From: CAVTPU01 sp963736695
GTDB lineage: Bacteria; Actinomycetota; Actinomycetes; Mycobacteriales; Micromonosporaceae
DNA length: 64,000 bases
Reading direction: 5' to 3'
NCBI GenBank assembly: GCA_963736695.1
Contig: CAVTPU010000004.1
Location: 1,240,001 to 1,304,000, forward strand
Below are positions 1 through 9,212 of this stretch, piece by piece. Position 1 is the stretch's first letter, and each line of letters opens with the position of its first letter. Under the pieces are notes generated by a model that made no database searches, was not told the origin of the DNA, and saw only the letters and a list, made by a program, of their open reading frames with translations. A program made the translations under genes and the position numbers.

Positions 1-987
1 TCCGGGGTGCGGTTCGTCGACGCGGACGGGCAGCACTGGGTGCAGCCATGGACTCGTCGCAGCGTCGACCTCGACCTCTTGCGATTCAACCTGCTCACAC
101 CTCGACAGCTGCATCCGTTGGTGCGGTCCGCGCTGTTCGGCGAGAACGCGCAGGACGATGACTATCGTCCGATCGACGATCGGGAGCAGGTGCGCACGTC
201 GTTCCCGGTGCGGTGTCGTGGCCAGTGGCATCAGGTCGGGTGGCGAGACGGGGCGCTGGAGCCGCTGTCTCACTCTCCCGACGAGGCCGAACGGGAAGAG
301 GTGGTCCGCTCGCTCGGCGGAGCGGTGCCACGCTGCTTCGCCGTGACCTATGCCTGGGCGGGTCGGGAACCCGGCCGAATCCCTCGTGGCCTGGGCCGCC
401 TACGCACCGAACTGCTGCGGGCGGTGGTGCACGGCGACGCTGACGAGGTCGATCGAATATTGCGCACCGGAGTCCACCCAGTGGGTATCCGGGACCGGGG
501 TGGCCGCACGCTGCTGCACATGGCGGCCTACATCGACGATCCCGACTTCGCGGCACGGATGATCGCCGCCGGGCTGACCATCGACGCCGTGGACTCTCAA
601 AGTCGCACTCCCCTGCATCAGGTGGCGCGGGACGGCGGTTCCATCACGACCATCCGCTGCCTGCTTGAAGCCGGCGCTGATGTCACGGCGATCGACTCAT
701 CTGGCTGCACGGCGGTGCACGTGCTGCGGTCACATGACGCGCCGATCATCCTGTCGATGCTGCTGGCACACGGCGGATCCCTGAAGCGGACTACGTCCGG
801 CCGACCGCCGATCGCGATCGCCATCGTCAACAATGCCCCGGCCGACGTCATTCGCGCCTTCATCGACGCTGGCGCCGACCCGACCGACGAGGACAAGGAT
901 CACGGCTTCAATCTCGCATCCGACCTAAAATACTATGGCCGCCCCGACCTTGCGTTTCTACTTCCAGACACCGCCGAAAACCGATGA
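1..987 (+). CDS. ankyrin-repeat protein, 5' end outside window
   Basis: The frame is open from base 1, so the start lies upstream. The visible part begins with a stretch closely matching residues ~335-440 of the intact paralogue at 38653-40617 (shared segments VDLDLLR, LHPLVRSAL, VRCRGQWH, VGWRD, RSLGG). From about residue 160 of the visible part come four to five ankyrin repeats, with TLLHMAA, TPLHQVA and LLEAGADV-type helices. Ankyrin repeats usually mediate protein binding; the preceding region is of unknown function. No signal peptide or membrane segment is visible. The stop codon overlaps the ATG of the decayed copy at 984 (ATGA), so the two were once co-transcribed. The fold of the repeats is clear; the role is unknown. 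Confidence 0.85.
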   Translation, partial: SGVRFVDADGQHWVQPWTRRSVDLDLLRFNLLTPRQLHPLVRSALFGENAQDDDYRPIDDREQVRTSFPVRCRGQWHQVGWRDGALEPLSHSPDEAEREEVVRSLGGAVPRCFAVTYAWAGREPGRIPRGLGRLRTELLRAVVHGDADEVDRILRTGVHPVGIRDRGGRTLLHMAAYIDDPDFAARMIAAGLTIDAVDSQSRTPLHQVARDGGSITTIRCLLEAGADVTAIDSSGCTAVHVLRSHDAPIILSMLLAHGGSLKRTTSGRPPIAIAIVNNAPADVIRAFIDAGADPTDEDKDHGFNLASDLKYYGRPDLAFLLPDTAENR

Positions 988-3022
988 TGTCTCGACCAGT
1001 TCGCGTGGAGCCCGTTCTCCCTCCGGGGTTCTCGCGGCAGATGGCGGCCGGCTGGCTGGTCGCGCGCCGCTACGGCGTGCCGGCTCGGATGGTCGCCGAA
1101 GCGACGGCGGCCAGGCTCGCCGGTGACTGGCGCGGAGCCTGCGAGGCAGCCCGCGTTGACGTGACATTCACCCTCGATGAGGTTCGGCACACCCACGGTG
1201 CGACGGTCGCCGAAAAGGTCGCCGATGACCTGACGCACCTGGCGCCGGACCTGTTGCGGTGGCACCTCCCCCGTCGGGTGGGCGACGGTCGTGGTCTCCT
1301 CTGGCCTCGGTTGACCGTCCTGTTGGGGTCACTATGGCGAAACTGACTCCGGTGACGTGCCCGCGCTGACCGTGTCGACCCCGACCAGACTGGAACGTCC
1401 ACAGCGGTTGACGCTTCGAATGTCGACCATCCCCCGGCGTTATCTGCGAGGTTACGCTCGGCGGCGGCACCCGCAGCGCTGGGATCTCGCCCGCCATCTG
1501 TGGCACGTTGACCACTGTGGACGGCTGCGCGAGTGGGTCGGCGGCGGGGACCGAACGCCGTTCCACGATCGGGGTGGCCGGCTCCTCGAGCCGTCCGAGC
1601 TGCCGACGCGACCACCATCTGCCGGATGATCTCGCCGCCGTCACCGAATGGGCGACGCTGCGGTGGGATCTCGGCGCATTCGTCGACGCGTGGTCGGCCG
1701 CTGGATTCACGGCCGACCTCACGATTCCCGCAGTCGGTGCGTGAAAACGTGCCCCGCGCCGATGTGGATGGCTCGTCCACACACTGCGATGCGCGCCCAC
1801 TGTCCTCGCGGCCGCGATCGCCAGCGGCCTCACCGAGATTGGTGACCACGATGCAACCGGGTGCAGACCGACCCGCGGCCGACCCATTGCAGGCGGGCCC
1901 ATTGCAGGCAGTCGCGTTGCGGGCTGTGGAACACGAGTGGCGGTTCGTCACCGCCACGTCTCCTTCGCCCTTTCCCGCCGGGACCTGACCTCCGGATGGC
2001 GTCGACCACACCGGATATTGCTCGACGCACCCGGGCATCCCTGAGCCGCTGTGGCGACGCACCGTTGATCTGGACCTGCTGCGGTTCGGTCTGTTGGAGA
2101 AGCGACAGCTTCACCCGTTGGTCCGGCGCGCGTTGTTTCCCGACATCGACGACGAGCCATTCGAACCCGCGCCGCGATCCCCGGTGGCTACCGAATTTCC
2201 GGTCCGATGCCGAGAGGTCTGGCACCGCGTCGGTGGACATGGTCACTCAGGCGACTGTCGCACTCTACTGAGGAGTTGAATCGGGAGGAGATGCTCCGGG
2301 TCCTCGGCGGTGGCTCGCCGGGATGTTTCACCGCGTTGTGGTCCTCGCGCGGCGACCTGCCGGGTCGGGTTCCTCGGCCGCTTCGGCAGACTGCGCAGCC
2401 AACTCCTGCGGGCGATGTGCGCACGGAGACGTCGATGAGACACGTCGCCTGTTGGACGCCGGATTGAGCCCGGAGGGTGTCGTCGACCGCCGCAAAGGCG
2501 GACTGTTGCATCTGGTGCCTTCGTCGACCTTCCGGAGCTGATTCCCCGACTCGTCGCCGCTGGCTTCCCCGTCAATGGACGCGACGCCTACGGGCAGACC
2601 CCGCTCTATCGGGCGTTGATCAACGGTGCGCCGGCACGCACCATCCGACAGTTGCTCACGGCAGGCGCGGACCCGAACCTCGGTAATAATGGCGGCAAGC
2701 CGACCAATCCAGCGATCCAGTGCCTCGAGGCCTCAGCGGTCGTGCAACTAATGATCGAACATGGCGATGCCGTGGTCGGAACGGCTGGATCGGGACATCT
2801 GTACTGCGTACCGCAATCAGGACAAACGCCCCCATCGAGGCGATCAAGGCGTTGATCGACGTCGGGCCCGATCTTGACGCTGCTGACATCCGCGAGCGAC
2901 GAAACCTCGGCGACGCCATCCGCTTCTGCGGACGCGTCGATCTCGCCTTTCTTCTGCCCTATGTGGACGATGAGAGCCGGGCGATGATCGAGGCGGACTG
3001 GTCCGACGAGCACAACCATTGA
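984..3022 (+). pseudogene. decayed tandem copy of the ankyrin-repeat protein
   Basis: Translation in different frames reproduces the intact paralogue at 38653-40617 from end to end, but the frame changes at least seven times. 984-1346 gives the N-terminal block (RRYGVPARMVAEAT). 1357-1629 continues with RPQRL and IGGGDR-like text. About 1630-1744 gives WAT..WDLGAF..AAGFTADLT. About 2070-2230 gives VDLDLLRFGL and LHPLVRRAL. 2240-2400, 2400-2540, 2540-2855 and ~2780-3022 give the ankyrin part. In-frame stops end each piece. Substitutions are spread throughout, so this is genuine decay after tandem duplication, not a single sequencing error. No product is expected beyond perhaps the first ~120 residues. 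Confidence 0.85.
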
Positions 3023-3047
3023 CCCGTACGAGGAGACGCCCGGTGAT

Positions 3048-3600
3048 TCAGTGACCCGCCGGAGTCAGCCAGGCCGCGATCGACGGTCGGCGCAGTGCCG
3101 CACGCAACACGAGGTAGCCCACCACGGCGCCGAGGGTGTTGGCGATGAGGTCGTTGATGTCGACGGAGTGGCGACTGTCGAGCAGGCGACCGAGCGCAAA
3201 CTGGGTCACCTCGATGCCGAGGCTCACCGCCGCGCCGAGTCGCAGCACCGAACGCACCGAACGCAGGTCGGGGTTGAGCGCCGGCAGCAACATTCCGAGG
3301 GGCATCAACATGACGACGTTCAGCACGAAGCTGCGCGGATCGGCGGTGATCAGCGGCAGCGGTTCGAGATCGGCATACCAGGCATTCATGGAGCGGTATT
3401 TACCCAGGTTCACCTGGATCGGCAGGATCGTCACCGCGAGGACGCCCAGACCATAGACGGCCGAGACTGCGGCGAGCAGGACTCGGCGCCGATGTTGCGC
3501 GCCCGTGTCGCGGGCCATGGCCCTGGCCACCACTGCCGCCGCCGCGACGGCAAGGGGGACTAACACGACGACCGAGGGTACGACGAAGTGAGCGTTCATG
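3048..3600 (-). CDS. VanZ-like membrane protein
   Basis: About 183 residues with four or more hydrophobic segments and the pattern of the VanZ-like family: ILP near the second helix, a loop before NVVMLMPLG, then GIEVTQF and a final VDINDLIANTLGA block. In glycopeptide resistance VanZ gives low-level teicoplanin resistance, but most family members have no assigned role. The start is placed at 3600 because GGAGG lies five bases upstream; a longer frame to 3635 lacks such a site. It is transcribed towards the decayed ankyrin gene and away from the histidine kinase, so it is probably its own unit. Family assignment is fairly sure; function is not. Confidence 0.8.
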
Positions 3601-3655
3601 GGGTTTCCTCCCGCTAAGGTGCTTCGTTTCGACACACGCTAATCACGGGTCCGCG

Positions 3656-5027
3656 GTGGCGCGTCTGTCCCAAGTCGGACAACGAGGGTCTATCGGAAGA
3701 CAGATTTCCGCGAACGGACCGGCGGGTAGCCTTGCGCCGGTGTACGCGAACCGCAGCAACCGCGACGTCTGGGCCCGCCTCGGCGGCCTAGCCGTGGCCG
3801 GGTTGATCGCGGCGGCCGCGGTCCTGGACGGCTGGGTGCTCTATCACCTCGGCCGGTGGGAGGTCGCCGTCGTTCCAATACTCTTCGCCCTGCCTCCGTT
3901 GACCGTCGCGCTCGTGTCCTCCGCGTCCCGCGTGGCAGCGATGTATGCCACCGCCGCCATTGGAGTGCTCGCGCTGACCGTCCTGCCGTATCCGCCGGCG
4001 GCCGGCGCGATCGCCGCGATCGTCATCGCCTATTCCGCCGCGTCCCGTCTGCCTCGTCCGCACAACGTGTGGGCGCTGCCGCTCGTCGTCGTCGCGGCGG
4101 CCGGCGGGGCGCTGCGGGGCGCAACCCCCGTCGCCGGGGTGGTCAGTGGTTATCTGCCGGTCTCCTCGAAGCCGGGTTCGGTCGGCTGGTTGGCCACGGC
4201 GGGGGTGGTCTTCACGATGAGCGCCGTGGTGTTGGCCGCCTGCTGGCTGGCCGGCACCACGGTCAGGGCCCGGCGCGAGCTGCTGTCCGCGGCGTTGGAC
4301 CGGGCCGTTCGACTCGAACGCGAACGAGACCGCGCTGGACCAGGTGGCGACCGTTCGGGAGCGGACCCGCATCGCCCGGGAGCTTCACGACGTGGTGGCG
4401 CACAGCCTCTCGGTTGTCGTGTTGCAGGCCGATGGCGCCTTGGCCGTGATGGATCGGGATCAGCGCCGGGCCGCCGAGGCGATGGAGGCGGTCGGGCGCA
4501 ACGGCCGGCGTGCCCTGGCCGAGCTCCGCCACATGCTCGGGGTGTTGCGCGACGTCGGACCGGCAGGCCCGACTGCCGACACGCCTGCCGATGGGTGGGC
4601 TCCACAACCGGGGCTTGGCGACATCGAGGCTCTCGCCGACCGGGTCCGACAGGCCGGGGTCGCCGTCATCGTCTCCTGCGAACGCGCAGCCACGGTCTCC
4701 CCGGCCGTGGGATTGTCCGCCTATCGAATCGTGCAGGAGTCCCTCACCAATGCCGTGCGCCACGCGGGAATCGGCGCCACCGTGCGGGTCTCCGCCCGAG
4801 TCGCGGAGTCGACTCTGGTCGTCGATGTGACCGACGACGGCCGGGGCACCGCACCGGGCCGACCAACCGTCGGACCAAGCCTGGGAATCACCGGAATGCG
4901 CGAAAGAGCCCGCGCCGTCGGTGGGACACTGCAGGCCGGCCCCCAACCGCACGGGGGTTTCCGCGTCACCGCGCGGCTACCTGCCCCCCTCAACGAAACC
5001 CCGATGGCCCGCGCGGAGCAGAACTAA
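3656..5027 (+). pseudogene. NarL-type sensor histidine kinase, one frameshift
   Basis: The N-terminal part (3656 to about 4320) encodes several transmembrane helices. The catalytic part (about 4320-5027) is in another frame: RELHDVVAHSL with the phospho-accepting His (HisKA_3), then a GHKL ATPase with SAYRIVQESLTNAVRHA, DDGRG and GITGMRERA. Both halves read through in the correct order if one base is restored near 4317-4321 (LER|ANETALDQVA). This is either a recent deletion or a sequence error, since everything else looks intact. The start is uncertain: GTG at 3656 or GTG at 3740. The TAA at 5025 overlaps the ATG of the response regulator, so the two form one operon. As sequenced, the kinase would stay fused in frame to wrong sequence and be inactive. 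Confidence 0.75.
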
Positions 5028-5689
5028 TGGTCCAGATCATCATCGTCGACGATCAGGAACTGATCCGGTCCGGGCTGCGCATGGTGCTCGACGGACGCGA
5101 CGGCATCGCCGTCGTCGGCGAAGCCGCCAACGGAGTCGACGCGCTCGCCCTCTGCGCGAGCACGTCGGTCGACGTGGTGGTGATGGACGTACGCATGCCT
5201 GGCATGGACGGCATCGAAGCCACCCGCCGACTTCAGGCCCTGCCCCAACCTCCCCGCGTTCTCGTCCTGACCACCTTCGACCTCGACGAATACGCATATG
5301 CCGCGCTGCGTGCCGGCGCATCCGGGTTTCTGCTCAAAGACGCCGGCAGCGCGGAACTGGCTCGTGCCGTGCACGCCGTGCACAACGGCGACGCGGTGGT
5401 GGCGCCGTCGACCACCCGACGCCTGCTCGACCGGTTCGTTCCTGGTCTGCCCGGCGCCACCCCGATCTCGTCGGCGCCGGCACTCGATCCGCTGACGCCC
5501 CGCGAGCGGGAGGTTCTCATGCTCATCGCGCGGGGCCGGTCCAACGCCGAGATCGCCGGCGAGCTCTATCTCACCGAGGGAACGGTCAAGACCCACGTCA
5601 GCCGGATCCTGCACAAACTCGGCCTGCGGGACCGGGTCCAGGCCGTCATTTTCGCGTACGAGAACAGCATGGTGCGCCCCATCTCGTGA
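5027..5689 (+). CDS. NarL/LuxR-family response regulator
   Basis: About 220 residues. The receiver domain has the acidic pair in VDDQE, the phospho-accepting Asp in VVMDVRMPGMDG, the Thr in LTTFD and the Lys in LLKDAG. The C-terminal LuxR-type helix-turn-helix contains LTPREREVL, IARGRSNAEIA and EGTVKTHVSRIL. The ATG shares one base with the kinase stop (TAATG), implying translational coupling to the preceding kinase, its expected phosphodonor. It should bind DNA as a phosphorylated dimer; no target is evident nearby. All receiver key residues are intact, so the regulator could still act if the kinase frameshift is real. Confidence 0.93.
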   Translation: MVQIIIVDDQELIRSGLRMVLDGRDGIAVVGEAANGVDALALCASTSVDVVVMDVRMPGMDGIEATRRLQALPQPPRVLVLTTFDLDEYAYAALRAGASGFLLKDAGSAELARAVHAVHNGDAVVAPSTTRRLLDRFVPGLPGATPISSAPALDPLTPREREVLMLIARGRSNAEIAGELYLTEGTVKTHVSRILHKLGLRDRVQAVIFAYENSMVRPIS

Positions 5690-6021
5690 CCTTGGCCGAA
5701 CGGACGCTCAATGTCCTCACACACCACGTCTTCACGCACCACGTCTACAGTCGACACACGAATTCAGCGGGGCTGAGACAACAACTTAAGTTGCGCAGGC
5801 GGCAGTAGTATCCGATGCCACCCCAGGCGGAACCGCAGCCCCAACTCGGTGATAGGCCGTCACAGTGCCAGCCCACCGAGACGATGCGGTGGGCCAGTCC
5901 CAGGTTGAAGACTCACAGCTGTTCCCCACATCGCACGGGACGCTCGCTGGCGCCTCACCACACATTCGCCGCAGCGAAGACCCGTTGTGCTGGTCGCCAC
6001 CGGTTCGGCGACCTATTCTTC
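5690..6021. other. intergenic region, no gene seen
   Basis: 332 bases between the response regulator and the HD-domain gene. It holds an imperfect repeat of the words CACCACGTC around 5722-5748 and a perfect 12-bp palindrome CAACTTAAGTTG at 5782-5793. That palindrome could be an operator for the downstream gene, but nothing else supports this. A reading frame from 5815 continues into the HD gene, but its first ~70 residues have no recognisable character and are probably not translated. Confidence 0.4.
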
Positions 6022-6621
6022 ATGAACATGTCGACCGACGTGCTGCATCGTGCGCTGCATGACCCCGGCCCACCACATCTGAGCCCACTGCCGAGTCTGG
6101 CAACCGACCTGCTGATGACGCTGCACGCGCCGGCTCGTCTCGGCGCGCACCTGCGTCTGGTGCATGACGTGGCCCAACGACTCATGCGCAGCTGGGTGGA
6201 GACATTTCCCGCTGTCGCCGTCAACGACGAGGCAGTCGAGTTCGGCGCGGCGATTCACGACATCGGAAAGGTTATTCACCCCGAGGAGCTGATTGGCCCT
6301 GGCCACGCCCACGAGGCGGCGGGACAGCTCCTCCTGCTCGATCATGGCATCACCGACGAGTTGGCACGGTTCGCCGGCACGCACGCCGACTGGCATCGTC
6401 CTGCCGCGACACTCGACGAGCTGCTGGTCAGTCTCGCCGATCAGATCTGGCGTGGTCGACGGCAGCCGGATCTGGAACAGCGCATCATTGGGCATGTGAC
6501 CGAAGCCAGCGACAAACCATCGTGGCAGGTCTTCCTCTCGCTCGACGACATCGCGACCGACATCGCCAAGGATGCCGAGACCAGGCTGGCCTTTCAGTCG
6601 CGCTTCCCGGCCCATCCATGA
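6022..6621 (+). CDS. HD-domain protein, probable phosphohydrolase
   Basis: About 199 residues from ATG 6022 (ATG 6028 is equally possible). The metal-binding pattern of the HD superfamily is present in order: His in LRLVHDVA, the His-Asp pair in AIHDIGKV, His in GHAHEAA, and a later Asp in SLADQIW. HD proteins hydrolyse phosphate esters of nucleotides or nucleic acids; the substrate cannot be told here. An in-frame extension to 5815 looks non-coding. The gene converges on the macrodomain gene, with 55 bases between the stops. A link to the ADP-ribosylation locus next door is possible but only by proximity. Confidence 0.75.
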   Translation: MNMSTDVLHRALHDPGPPHLSPLPSLATDLLMTLHAPARLGAHLRLVHDVAQRLMRSWVETFPAVAVNDEAVEFGAAIHDIGKVIHPEELIGPGHAHEAAGQLLLLDHGITDELARFAGTHADWHRPAATLDELLVSLADQIWRGRRQPDLEQRIIGHVTEASDKPSWQVFLSLDDIATDIAKDAETRLAFQSRFPAHP

Positions 6622-6676
6622 ATGTCGCAGGCTTACGCCGGCACGCACCAGGGCTTCGGCCGCTTCCGCCGTGAGA

Positions 6677-7350
6677 TCAGTTACGGGAGCGAGGCTGCTC
6701 AGGCGGCTGAATTCGCACCCTCGACTCCGGGCGACTCTCGATGTCATTGAGTTGTGCACGGATTGTCGCCCGTAGATCGTCGTAGTTTCGGAAGTTGTAG
6801 TCGCCGAAAAGGGTGTGCCCTGTCCACATCAGGTTGGCGCAGACCCGGGGCGACACCCGACCTGTCGCCGCGCCCATGCCGACGAGCGCCACCGAGGCGA
6901 TGCTGCCCGGCGCCGACTCGTTCTGCATGTGAATGGCCTGAAACGCGGCGGCGCACGCCAGAGCCACGTTGAGCGTCTCGCTGACGTCCTGTGTGGACTG
7001 AACCATTGTCGGCGTCGAGATGAGGAACTTCGGGTTGGTCGCTCCGGACCGCACGCACACGGCGCTTCCCACCGGCAGCGATCCCCCGAACTGGTCACGA
7101 ATCGCGCGTTGGACGCGCAGCTGAATTCCCGCCCCCAAGTGACGTTTGATGACCGCGTCGACCCCACCGTCCATCCGTCCACGGGAGTTGGTCGGACTGA
7201 CCCAGGCATCGACGTGCTGGTCGACGATCGATCCGGTGCGGATCTCGACTTCGGGAGTGTCGGCGAACGCTGCCCGCCACGACTGCACCACGGCGGTGTT
7301 GATGTCCGTCAGCACCACTGAGAGCTGCGGCTTCACATGAATCGCGGTCA
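6677..7350 (-). CDS. macrodomain protein (ADP-ribose binding or hydrolysing)
   Basis: About 224 residues. The first ADP-ribose loop is visible as VSPTNSRGRMDGGVDAVI, with the Asn and the MDGG turn typical of macrodomains, and the second glycine-rich loop as GMGAATGRVSP. Macrodomains bind ADP-ribose or remove it from protein or nucleic acid. In known systems such as DarTG, a macrodomain protein undoes or neutralises a partner ADP-ribosyltransferase. ATG 7350 is chosen because GGAG lies about seven bases upstream; the longer frame to 7390 lacks a site. It is divergent from the ADP-ribosyltransferase fusion at 7571, sharing a 220-bp promoter region, which supports a functional pair. Catalytic activity cannot be judged from the sequence alone. 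Confidence 0.82.
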
Positions 7351-7570
7351 TAGGTTGCTCCAGTCGAGGCGATGGTGTCTTCAACGACACGTGAACCTAT
7401 CGGACCCCCCTGACAAAATCGCGACGCTCGATGGATGGCGGAGTCTGGCCCGCCGACATCGCGGTCCTGTCCGCCCCCGGTGCTATCGTCCGCGACGACT
7501 TCGCGCACCGAGCCCCCCACCCCCACCCAACCTCGTGCCGTCACCGGCGCATCGCCATTCGGGAGTCCAC

Positions 7571-9187
7571 ATGAGCGACACCGTCGCCCCCACTCCGGCC
7601 GAGCCGAACGACCCACTGGCCCTCGCCGAGCTCTTCACGGGTGGCGGCGAGCCGTGGTTGCCTCTTCTGAAGCCGATCATCGAGGCGCAGCCCGCGGCGG
7701 CGAGGTTCATCGGCGCGGACCGCAGTCCACACGTGGTTCCCGTTCGGGAGTTGACCTTCCAAGCACTCAAACCCCACCCGCCGCACAAGTGGAAGGTCGT
7801 CGTCTTCGGCCAGAACCCATATCCACGCACCGAGAGTGCCACCGGCATCGCCATGTTCGACAACACCTTTCATGACTGGGCCGACAGTCAGTTCGGCAGA
7901 GTCATGACCATCCGGTGCATCATCAAGGCCGCAGCGATGTGGAAGCACGGCATTGCCAAGAAGACGCCGATCGCCGACATTCGCGCACTGCTGAAGAAGC
8001 AGGACGTCGTGCAGCCACCGGAGTGGTTTCAGGCGATGCTCGCCCAGGGTGTCTTGCTGTTGAATGCGGCGCTCACCGCCAGCGACGACGGTTCGATGAC
8101 GACGGACGAGCACACCGCGTTCTGGCGTCCGGTCGTCGAGAGACTTGTCGAAGAGATCCTTAAAGCCAAGCAGAACGCCGACGAGGAGGACCGAGGTGTG
8201 GTCTTCGCGTGGTGGGGGGTTCACGCCCGAGCCCTGAAAGGGATCGTTGCCCGACTCCAAAAGAAATATCCCGGAGTCGACGTTCGACACATCGACCATC
8301 CGAACCCCGCAGCGCAGGGCGATATCTTCTGCGACGCGGACCACTTCGGCACGGTCAACGCGGCGCTGCGGGCTCTCGGCGCAGCCGAGATCGACTGGCT
8401 GCCCAGCAAAGGATGGGACAAACACGCGACGCACGACGGCGGGGCAGCCGCGGAGACCGCCGATCGCATGGGAGCGTTCATCGCGTCCACTATGGAGCTG
8501 CATCAGCTTTATCTCGAGCGGCTCGCCAGCGTCAAGGACGAGGGGCTGGTCCTTCCCTCGATCACGGGGGTGTTCGACACCCCCCTCATGGACTTCCGCG
8601 AGGCGCTCGCACCCCTCGCCGCACTGCTGTCGGGCCTCGATCAGTACGTGGGGCGTTCCTACGAGTTCGGCACGAAGATGGCTGACGAACTGACCCACGG
8701 GCTGCCCGCCGACGAGATCGCGGCCGTCTACCTCTACACCTGCGAGTCGGTGTTCTATCGACACATCAACGCCACACTGCGCAATCCGGACCGTACCCAG
8801 ATTTTGCCTTATCTGCCTTATCTGAGGCTCTTGTTCTCGGCTATGTCACGACTGCCCGCCCGCACGGAACCACTCTGGCGAGGGGTGTCGGTGGACCTTC
8901 GCGCGCAATATCCGGTTGGCCGCACCGTGGCTTGGTGGGGCGTGTCCTCGTGCACGTCGAAACTCGGCGTCGCTCAGGGATTCCTCGGCGGTCGGGGCAA
9001 GCGGACGCTCTTTCAGATCCTTCCCAAGCGGGCCGTCGGCATCCGCAGTTTCTCCGCGTTCACCGGCGAGGAGGAGTTCATCCTCGCCCCCGGCACCCAA
9101 CTCGAGGTGACCAGTGTGAAAGCGGAGCGCGGAGGTCTGTGCACCGTGACGTTGGCCGAACTCGCCGAGCAGGACCTGGTGGCGTGA
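7571..9187 (+). CDS. uracil-DNA-glycosylase-like / ADP-ribosyltransferase fusion protein
   Basis: 538 residues, ATG preceded by GGAG at a five-base spacing. Residues ~60-275 follow family-1 uracil-DNA glycosylase: GQNPYP (80-85) for the water-activating loop, GVLLLNAALT (160-169) for the base-specificity strand, VFAWWGVHA (211-219) and HIDHPNP (240-246) for the HPSP loop. The catalytic Asp of GQDPY is Asn82 here. Residues ~300-525 resemble arginine-type ADP-ribosyltransferases: LWRG (435-438, Arg), WWGVSSCTS (455-463, Ser motif), GEEEFILAPGTQLEV (499-513, ExE glutamates). So a DNA-uracil reader is joined to an NAD-using transferase with its full R-S-E triad. It is probably cytoplasmic: no signal peptide or membrane segment. 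The divergent neighbour is a macrodomain protein, the usual reverser. Target and role are unknown; a toxin or defence effector, or a DNA/protein-modifying repair factor, are both possible. Confidence 0.8.
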   Translation: MSDTVAPTPAEPNDPLALAELFTGGGEPWLPLLKPIIEAQPAAARFIGADRSPHVVPVRELTFQALKPHPPHKWKVVVFGQNPYPRTESATGIAMFDNTFHDWADSQFGRVMTIRCIIKAAAMWKHGIAKKTPIADIRALLKKQDVVQPPEWFQAMLAQGVLLLNAALTASDDGSMTTDEHTAFWRPVVERLVEEILKAKQNADEEDRGVVFAWWGVHARALKGIVARLQKKYPGVDVRHIDHPNPAAQGDIFCDADHFGTVNAALRALGAAEIDWLPSKGWDKHATHDGGAAAETADRMGAFIASTMELHQLYLERLASVKDEGLVLPSITGVFDTPLMDFREALAPLAALLSGLDQYVGRSYEFGTKMADELTHGLPADEIAAVYLYTCESVFYRHINATLRNPDRTQILPYLPYLRLLFSAMSRLPARTEPLWRGVSVDLRAQYPVGRTVAWWGVSSCTSKLGVAQGFLGGRGKRTLFQILPKRAVGIRSFSAFTGEEEFILAPGTQLEVTSVKAERGGLCTVTLAELAEQDLVA

Positions 9188-9212
9188 CCGGCGAGTTCAT
9201 CGAGCGTTCGCC

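Noticed and set aside
1070..2062. 330-codon minus-strand frame
   Set aside because: Antisense to the decayed ankyrin copy; its length is a by-product of GC-rich third positions.
3656..5689. Single 677-residue sensor-regulator fusion protein
   Set aside because: The middle part is out-of-frame text; the kinase catalytic domain lies in another frame between the two, so this is an accident of one frameshift.
5815..6021. N-terminal extension of the HD-domain protein
   Set aside because: No ribosome site and low-complexity text; ATG 6022 gives a normal domain start.
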